Shown here: positions 56,821-64,000 of the stretch, piece by piece
Numbering within the stretch: position 1 is the first letter of the stretch
Layout of the letters: each line of letters opens with the position of its first letter
Assembly (NCBI GenBank): GCA_026545765.1
Contig: CM048840.1
Span: 25,982,765 to 26,046,764 of the forward strand
Direction of reading: 5' to 3'
Origin: Plantago major
Lineage: Eukaryota; Streptophyta; Magnoliopsida; Lamiales; Plantaginaceae
DNA length: 64,000 nucleotides
The notes under the pieces: generated by a model
Database searches by the model: none
What the model was told of the DNA's origin: nothing
What the model saw: the letters and a program-made list of their open reading frames with translations, nothing else
Position numbers and translations under genes: made by a program

Positions 56821-59800
56821 ATGGTTCGATCACCTTGTTGTGACAAAAAAGAAGACATCAAGAAAGGAGCATGGACCAAAGATGAAGATGACCGTCTCAT
56901 CGCTTACATCAAACAACATGGTGAAGGATCTTGGAAGTCCCTTCCTAAAGCCGCTGGTAATTAATTTACCAATCTTTAATTTATCATGTAAAACTTCTTT
57001 AAATGAATTTTGTGTATTTAATTTGATTCTCTATATCAATGTTTTTGAGTTGTTGATTATTGACATGTGTGGTGTATATATGAAGGTTTGCTTAGGTGCG
57101 GTAAGAGTTGTAGGTTACGGTGGATAAATTACCTGAGGCCGGATGTGAAAAGAGGAAATTTTACTCGGGAGGAAGATGAACTTATTATCAATCTCCAAAG
57201 AGTTATTGGCAACAAGTAATTATACTTCCATCTCTTTTTTCTAATTATTCAATTCATTAATCAATGAAGTAATTGAGATTTTATGTTTAGATTTTCACTT
57301 TTACCACTGACATTTACAATTTGGTATTTTTCTCCGATGAGATATAGGTAAATTGGTAAAGTTACGATACTTATTAATGCGATTTAATATTTTTACTATT
57401 AGCCTTTTTTTTTTAGTGCCATGTATATATCCGCTACGTTCCACAAATCTAGCTAACCATTGTGGCATCATTTTTAGGGGGCATCAACTTTTTTTTTTTT
57501 TTTTTTTTTTTTGTATCCACACCACATTATTTGAACTCGAAACCTTTAATTATATGGAGTTAGCCATTGTGGCGTCATTTTTAGGGGCATTAGCGATTTT
57601 TTGTATCCATACTATCCGAACTCGAAACCTTTAATTATAGGGAGTTAGTTGAAAGTTAGAGAATGTATACCAGATTTCTAAAGCAACGAGTAGATTTAAG
57701 AATGATAAAATGTAGATAGAAGTGGAAACGTTCTGCAAAACTACAGTCTACACATTTGGTAAAAGTCGGGAGTAATTCTTAACGATTCATTTGTAACATT
57801 GATGGATGATGAAAACTTACTGGACATATATAGCGATTATGTTACTCCATTAATTCAACCGTTTAAAAACAAATCGAGTTTTTTATACTCAATCACACAC
57901 AATTGATATATATTTTCAATATGTTAAATTGATTAAATCGTCATTTTCTCTGCAATTTTTGTCCTTTACTTTATTTCTAGGTGGATGTTTCGTCCTGTAA
58001 CTATGCAAAATCTTGAGAAATTGGTTTTTCCGTGCGTGCATTTAATTATAGCTACTTGTAATTTTGGGCACTCCACTTCATTTACCGAAACTATGTTAAA
58101 GTTGAAAAAAGTTAAAAATAAAATAAAAGAAACCAATTTTGGTTGGAGAAAAAGCATGCAGTATCACCACAATAATACTTTAATTTATAAGTTTAATGTG
58201 AAAATATATGTTGCAAAATGAAAAAAGTATGATAACTTTAATATATATTTTGAGAGAAGACATATGATTAACAAATTTTTTTTTCTCATTACCAAACAAA
58301 AATGTATGTCCGTGAAAATATATCATCCAACAGAAGAAAACACTAAACATAATTCATCATTTTTATGCCAAAAGATATTATCTTTTCAGAGGTACATAGT
58401 ACATTATAATCTTTCTTTCTGAAATTTTCTTCCCAATTTTTATTCTTCTCTTCCATAGTTAATTGCTTTGAGCAAAATCGTAAATTTAATATGGTATTGA
58501 TAAACATAATAACATTTTCAAGTATATGTTATTCATACATAACGATTTGTTTTATATATAGTGATCTCATTTTAATTTACATTGTAACTAACATGGTCTT
58601 AATTACAAGCAGCTATCCGACTTAAGCACTTAACAATAAAAGCATGAAATGACGAATTTCACAGCACAAAGCCTCTAGAGATACAATGTCTAAATAACTT
58701 ATCTAGATTATGATCCATGTTACATCCATATTTCAAAACGTCTATATTTTTAATATTGATGTTTTTTCATACACACAAAATGCATTTTGTTCTCAACATA
58801 AATGTTTTGATTAATAACGTGTCTGCTTTAATTTATTAACAAAATAGGAGATCCCGTCTTTCAGGATACTTACTCATAGTTGTAGGACTAAATCTCAGCT
58901 TGGTATATTAGATGGAATTTGAAAAACTTAAAACTTATGGGATGATTTGTGAAATTTACATATTCATAAAGTAGAAGATCTAAATGAATTATGCTTTTAG
59001 TTTTATGTATGATGGATCATAAAAGTATATCTATAATTTTGTATAGGCAAAAATAATATTTGAGAGTGATATTGATAAAACTAATTGATAATCTATTAGC
59101 TGGTAAATTAATAGTAGGGTAATTTACACAAACACCCTTGGATAATGTTGAAATCACACATAAGTTTATAATTTAGAGGAATTTCATCCATCATGCTTTT
59201 AAGATGATCACTGAACGTATATGACCCTTATGTTTAAATATTACATTGAAGGACAACTTTTATCTTTTTTTGGTTGACTTTTGATAAAGAGTTAGATTTA
59301 ACCCCTATAAACCATTTATTTGAAAATTTAAGTTTCATATAATTACACACTTGACTCAAACTTTCAAACTCTAGTATAAACCCAAAAACTTTTATCCTTC
59401 CTAAATCGTATAATTCTTCTTTCTTTATTAAACTAATCAAAAGATTTAAAAATAATAAGGAGCTTCCAAGCTCCAATTCCATTGAAGCTCCGGTAATGGG
59501 CTAATGTGGAGCTTCCAAGGAAGCTCCGGACTTGAGCTTCCTAGAGGCTCAGTCTATGGAGCTTCCAAGGAATCGCCAAGTTTTTTTATTTAAAAAGAAA
59601 ATTAATATTTTTTTTTTTTTTTGGAGTTTAGTTAAGTAAGAAAAAAGTTTAGAAATATGAAAAAAGAAAAGTTTTGGGGTTTATATATTAGTAACATTTA
59701 AGAGTTTCGGGGTTGCTTGTAGTAAAATAAAATATTAAATTGAAAACATAAGGGTAAATGAAAGGGTAAAAATGTAATACTAATGAGGATTGACTTTTGA

Positions 59801-61593
59801 CCTTCAATGTAATTATTTTCATTACGTAAGTCACATTTTGTCATTCAATCTAATATTTCAAATATTATGAACCTAAACGTTTAGTGATTATTTTAAAAGG
59901 GTGCCATATGAACCGTACACTTAACTTTTAATTAACTTATAGGTCTCTGCCGTTAAGTTAGCGTATCCTTAGGGGGTCTAAAAGCAATTAAGTTAAACAA
60001 GGTGGATACTAATCTTTTCGAAATTGTGGAGGTTTGAAAGTAATAAAATCCATGTAGTTCTAACAGGAGGTATTATATATGAGGGGGTGCAGTAGTAAAA
60101 ATTTACTAGTATTTTGGGATTTTAACTTTTTAATGTGAAATTTCGTTTCCCAACTCCTACATATAGTCCGGTTTTGGCATGATAATGAGTTAGAATAAAA
60201 AAATTATAGATTGTTTACTAAATGATAGCAGTACTATACAGTGTTGTTGATCGCGTATCGTGATGCGTCGCACCAGACCCAAAATATCGGGATCACGGTC
60301 GCGGACGGGATAGTGAATTTAAAAAAAAAGCAAAAATTTTAAAATCAACATATAGGTACTTGTTAAGTCATATATTACTCATAGTCTCATAATATTACTC
60401 ATAAATAGTCTAAAGGCAAGTAAAGTCAAGGAAAGTAGGTGAGGCCGGACTTAATTCGCGGGAAGAAGGGAAAAAACAGAGAGAAACGAAAGAAAAGAAG
60501 AAAGAACGGCTGGCGCGATGCCAATGACGCTATGTCGCGAGCGGCTGTCGCGGGCGCAACAGCCCGCGATATATATTGTTACCGCTACAGAATATCTGTA
60601 GCGGCCACCTCTTGATCCGCGGCGCGATTGTCAACACTGGTACTATATGATAAATTAACAATATAAAATAGTAGTATGTGATAAGCAAGCTGATAATGTA
60701 TGATAGTAGTATGTTACTCGATAACTTATACTGTATTTTATATATCAATTGGGCAAACTCGTAACAAACATATTTTGAAAATATACCATCGAACTGATAA
60801 CCTAATTTTAAACAGTAATCAACCTAGCTTGTTTTTGGTTAGTGATTAATGTGTTAACAATTAATGTACCAAGTTAGTAATTTATGAATAATCCCTGTGT
60901 ATTTGTTTACAAACATCTACCACCCTTCAAATTGATAAATGACATTGATTTGTGTTTCTTATTTGTGTTATTGCCAGATGGTCACTCATTGCTGCGCGCT
61001 TGCCTGGTAGAACAGACAACGAGATCAAGAACCATTGGAACACTCATATCAAGCGGAGACTCCAACAGCGCAGTACTCAACAACAACCACAGAGAGAAAA
61101 CAACATTATTACACCAACACCATATCCTCAACAACCCCAGTCATTTCTCATGCCATCAGGTGACAATGTCAGTTTCCCACCCGTTAAGAATTGCTTTACT
61201 GTCGCGAAAACTGATAACTTTATGAGTGAGTTCTCAAGTAGCACTAGCAGTACTATCATATTGCCTGAACAAGCAATTGAACCCGAGATTAATTTGGAAC
61301 TGTCCATTAGTCTCCCCCATTCTCATGATGCAATGAAAATCAACGATAAGTTCAAGCTAGAAAGGAAGTGGGAGTTTCACTATCCGCAGCTGTTTGGCAA
61401 ATCATTGTCTACACCATCATTGTCATATGTCCGTCCTGCTGCTAAGGAATCTTTGTGTTTATGCAACAACATGGGAGTGTACCACAACAGTGGGGATATG
61501 AGTACTGGTACTTCATGTACAAAATGTGCATCGTCAATGGTTCGTGGGAATGCTGATGTCGCAAATGTATTCTATAGACCTATGAGTTTATAG
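56821..61593 (+). CDS. R2R3-MYB transcription factor, subgroup-4 repressor type, 293 aa
   Basis: Exons 56821-56956, 57086-57215 and 60978-61593 (882 nt in frame, GT-AG introns at the two conserved R2R3-MYB positions). Residues 1-10 read [10 protein letters not shown], the common subgroup start is MGRSPCC. R2 has W18, W38 and W58; R3 has F71, W90 and W109. An EAR-type repression motif INLELSISL starts at 193, and a C-terminal Cys cluster (249, 251, 269, 272) matches the zinc-finger-like motif of MYB4-type proteins, which repress phenylpropanoid and lignin genes in the nucleus. The bHLH-binding motif in R3 deviates: Asn81 stands where Arg/Lys is usual and Val85 for Leu. Intron 2 is 3762 bp and rich in repeats. 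The gene itself has no visible defect. Confidence 0.93.
57460..57650. repeat. Short tandem duplication with poly-T in MYB intron 2
   Basis: CATTGTGGC(A/G)TCATTTTTAGGGG and GAACTCGAAACCTTTAATTA each occur twice, about 95 bp apart. The first copy contains a T run of about 23 (57490-57512). Confidence 0.75.
59190..59910. repeat. Inverted repeat in MYB intron 2, MITE-like
   Basis: 59194-59260 (TTTTAAGATGATCACTGAACG ... ATTACATTGAAGGAC) is matched in inverse orientation by about 59795-59910 (CATTCAATCTAATATTTCAA ... CGTTTAGTGATTATTTTAAAA). Similarity is imperfect, so this would be an old element. Confidence 0.5.
60239..60639. mobile_element. hAT-type MITE in MYB intron 2
   Basis: 401 bp with inverted ends CAGTGTTG...ATCGCG and a perfect 8-bp duplication GTACTATA (60231-60238 and 60640-60647), the rule for hAT elements. 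It is GC-rich against an AT-rich intron and non-coding. Its right end lies about 340 bp from exon 3. Confidence 0.92.
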
Positions 61594-63461
61594 GGTACTT
61601 AATTTGTACGTGGAAATGGGGCTACATAATGTTGAAGTAACTTTGTATGCTTTATTTCAATCTAATAGTTTATATTTGTGCAGACATGACTCAGGATAGT
61701 ATGCTATGCCAAGGTTTTGGCCTATTGGAAGACAAATATAGAGATTTTACATGTATTTGTGTTTAATAATGATACATGTAGTGTTTAGCGTAGAGATGTT
61801 AATATTTTGCGGCTTCGATTTCTATGTGAAACTAGTTGGCATTTATAAGAATATATATTACTGTTTTCCATATTGGCAATGCTAGATGAGATTAATTATT
61901 TGTTTGTTTAACATAATTGCGAAAATGGCAAAAATGAAAAACTGTTGTTTAACATATTGGCAATACTACTGTTTTCCCATGTTGTGCAGTTTCGGTTTCT
62001 GATTTTACAGAATCGCTAACCGAACCGTCGGTTCCATTTATAAATGTGTAATACAAAAAAAAAAAAGAAAATAAATAAATAAAAAAAATAAAAAAATGGA
62101 TAGTAGAAAGAAACACTGCAAAAATCCCCGGAAATAGTAACGGAGAAATCCGTCTGCTATACACCTAAAATCTATTCCTAAATGTCTCGGTCGATGGATT
62201 AGAAACTCGTTGCTAAATTTAGCGACGAAATACCAAAGGAGACAGGGACATCAATTTGGCGACGGGCCCAAATTTCAAAAAAAAAAAAAGTAAAATTAAT
62301 TTTTGGAGACCCAAGGTCGGTCCAAAAGACCAACCGCCGGCGGCCCAAATCTGATGGGTTGGGACCCTTGTCCCCAACCTATTGGGTCTTTTTTTTTTTT
62401 TCATCTTTATGTTTTTTTTATTATCTTCTTTATTGTTTTTAATTTTTTTATTTTTTGAGAATATCACTATTACAATCATATTACATCAATTATACTAATA
62501 TATCATTCGTATCAATCATTACATCATAATCACTCTATCAACAAGTCACAAACTAACATACACTAAATCACAAGTCCGCTGTCGACGGGAATCGAACCCA
62601 TATTTTTTAAATTCATCATTTTTTCCATCTTTATAATTATTTCAAGTAATATAATTATTATATTTAATTTGAAGTATTATGATTATTAATAAAAAAATAG
62701 TTATATTAATCGAATTGGGTGGGTGATGAAGGTCATGGACAAACTACATTTTTTGTGGTTGGGTTGAGTGGAAGGGTGGATGTGTTGATGAGATATAAAT
62801 TAATTGTTTATTAGAATAGTTTGAGGTTGGGTTAGCTGGAAGGGTCACGAATAATCTTAGTCTTATAGATAAATTTTCAAAAAGAAAGGTGCACCTTATT
62901 GATACGAGTAGTGTTCTCAATCTCTTTAAACTTTCTGAAACTTTGGGTGTTACAATAATAGGGTCATGATATGGTTTTGTATCATCAATTCAAGATACTA
63001 ATTTAACAAAATCAAATGCTAATTTCATAAGATTAAACGAAAAGTTCAAGAAAATCTAACAACCGATAACATATAATATAATAAGCGCCGCTTACTTATG
63101 CATAATTGGTTGTGGTCCGACAAACAATGGACGCCGTCTACCTAACATAAAATGCGGACTCTAGCTACTATATATGTAACATAAAAACAATTCACGTAGA
63201 AATATAAAACAGACAACTACATTGTAATTAGTTTTGTTACCTTGATCGGAATGTTTCGAAAATATGACGACTCTACCATTATTGCTATATGTTCTTAGAA
63301 TACAATCGGTTAGCTCATCGTCGTAGTCATCAATATCTCACCCTCCTAGCAAGTACTTCATCCACCCCGACACAAGCTTTCCACTTTGACTTTTTAGGTC
63401 AACTGTCTCCAATTTTGACTAAGAATTAATCTTAAACCACAAATGTAAAATGTTCAATTTT

Positions 63462-63530
<69 letters not shown>

Positions 63531-63581
63531 GAAACTTTAGGAACTAAACTTTCATTATATAATTTAATTGAAAATTTTACT
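61594..63581. other. Region downstream of the MYB gene, no gene seen
   Basis: The first 200 bp probably hold the MYB 3' UTR. Around 62110-62290 there are AGCGACGAA and GGCGACGGGCC pieces that resemble CACTA sub-terminal repeats, without clear ends. The rest is AT-rich with homopolymer runs. Confidence 0.5.
63467..63529. repeat. (AT)n microsatellite
   Basis: About 60 bp of uninterrupted AT dinucleotides. Confidence 0.95.
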
Positions 63582-64000
63582 GTAACACCCCGGATTTTTC
63601 AGAGATGATATGATGCATATAAGTAACATTACAACTGATAATATACATAGGATTGAGTATCAAATACATAATTCGAAGAAATTAACTTACAATACATCTC
63701 GTCGTCTGACACGGTATTAATTTCGAAAACATTTCAATTAACAATTGTTCAAATAATCCTGATAAGGTAAACTTCTTGATTCGTCAGCGGAAGGCTTCTT
63801 CTTGCAATCATTGATCCCCACTCGATGGCACATCGCAAATTCCACCAACCCCTTGGTGGGATCTTATTAACTCAATCATTCATTAAATGATTACACGCGT
63901 TGTGGGCCAGTCCTCTAGAGGTGGCCCCTACGGACTCGAGAGGTGGCTTCCACCACGATATGCGATGTAGCACTTCGTTCCGCATGGCACTTACAACTAC
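63582..64000. repeat. Probable start of an LTR, cut by window edge
   Basis: TGTAACACCCCGGATTTTTC at 63582 is a common 5' end of plant LTRs, especially Ty3/gypsy. The following sequence is less AT-rich than the flank. The other end is beyond the window, so type and orientation are not certain. Confidence 0.45.

Noticed and set aside
57353..58221. Open frames within MYB intron 2 (57353-57634 and 57985-58221)
   Set aside because: They lie inside the intron, lack any domain and cross homopolymers.
62110..62290. A second CACTA element
   Set aside because: Only scattered GCGACG words and a CACTGCAAAAA start-like word are present, with no paired end or 3-bp duplication.
62578..62600. tRNA-like B box (GGTTCGATTCCCG on the minus strand)
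   Set aside because: No A box, acceptor stem or anticodon arm fits around it, so it is not called as a tRNA or SINE.

Overview
The window is nuclear DNA of a flowering plant, almost certainly a eudicot. The evidence is short spliced host genes with GT-AG introns in AT-rich DNA, plant-only gene families (SnRK2 kinase, germin-like protein, plant defensin, R2R3-MYB) and a dense load of plant transposons. I cannot name the species. By eye well over half of the window is transposable element, much of it nested.

Layout. 1-2158: 5' part of a minus-strand Copia element (Copia A) cut by the window edge. 2159-7628: a decayed plus-strand Copia (Copia B) whose 5' LTR abuts Copia A. 8179-14134: a germin-like gene (minus) split by a 5.2 kb Mutator-like element (MULE-1) with a perfect 9-bp target duplication. 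15548-21090: a young minus-strand Copia (Copia C). 21995-24347: an intact nine-exon SnRK2 kinase gene (minus). 25301-33519: an 8.2 kb MULE (MULE-2) with an apparently intact transposase-OTU gene and a divergently transcribed, damaged plant-mobile-domain gene. 33579-34374: a 0.8 kb MULE that may have captured gene sequence (MULE-3). 37192-37752: an intact plant defensin. 41989-49714: a 5'-truncated LINE interrupted by a CACTA element (42771-47462). 50151-55000: a second LINE interrupted by a non-coding PIF/Harbinger-like element (52556-54173). 56821-61593: an R2R3-MYB gene of the subgroup-4 repressor type, with a 3.8 kb second intron that holds a hAT MITE and other repeats. 63582-end: what looks like the start of another LTR.

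How the parts relate. The four host genes are not an operon or cluster; they are separate islands between transposons. The most coherent story is the MULE family. MULE-1 and MULE-2 share a two-gene divergent plan (FAR1/MULE-type transposase on one side, plant mobile domain protein on the other, the latter starting with the same nine-base micro-exon). Both, and the short MULE-3, have the same terminal code: a TAAACGCA motif repeated with an exact 21-bp period at all six ends. MULE-2 encodes a complete 805-residue transposase fused to an OTU cysteine-protease domain, so it is a candidate autonomous partner for the defective MULE-1 that broke the germin-like gene. Without the insertion the germin-like coding sequence has no other defect, so the insertion looks recent.
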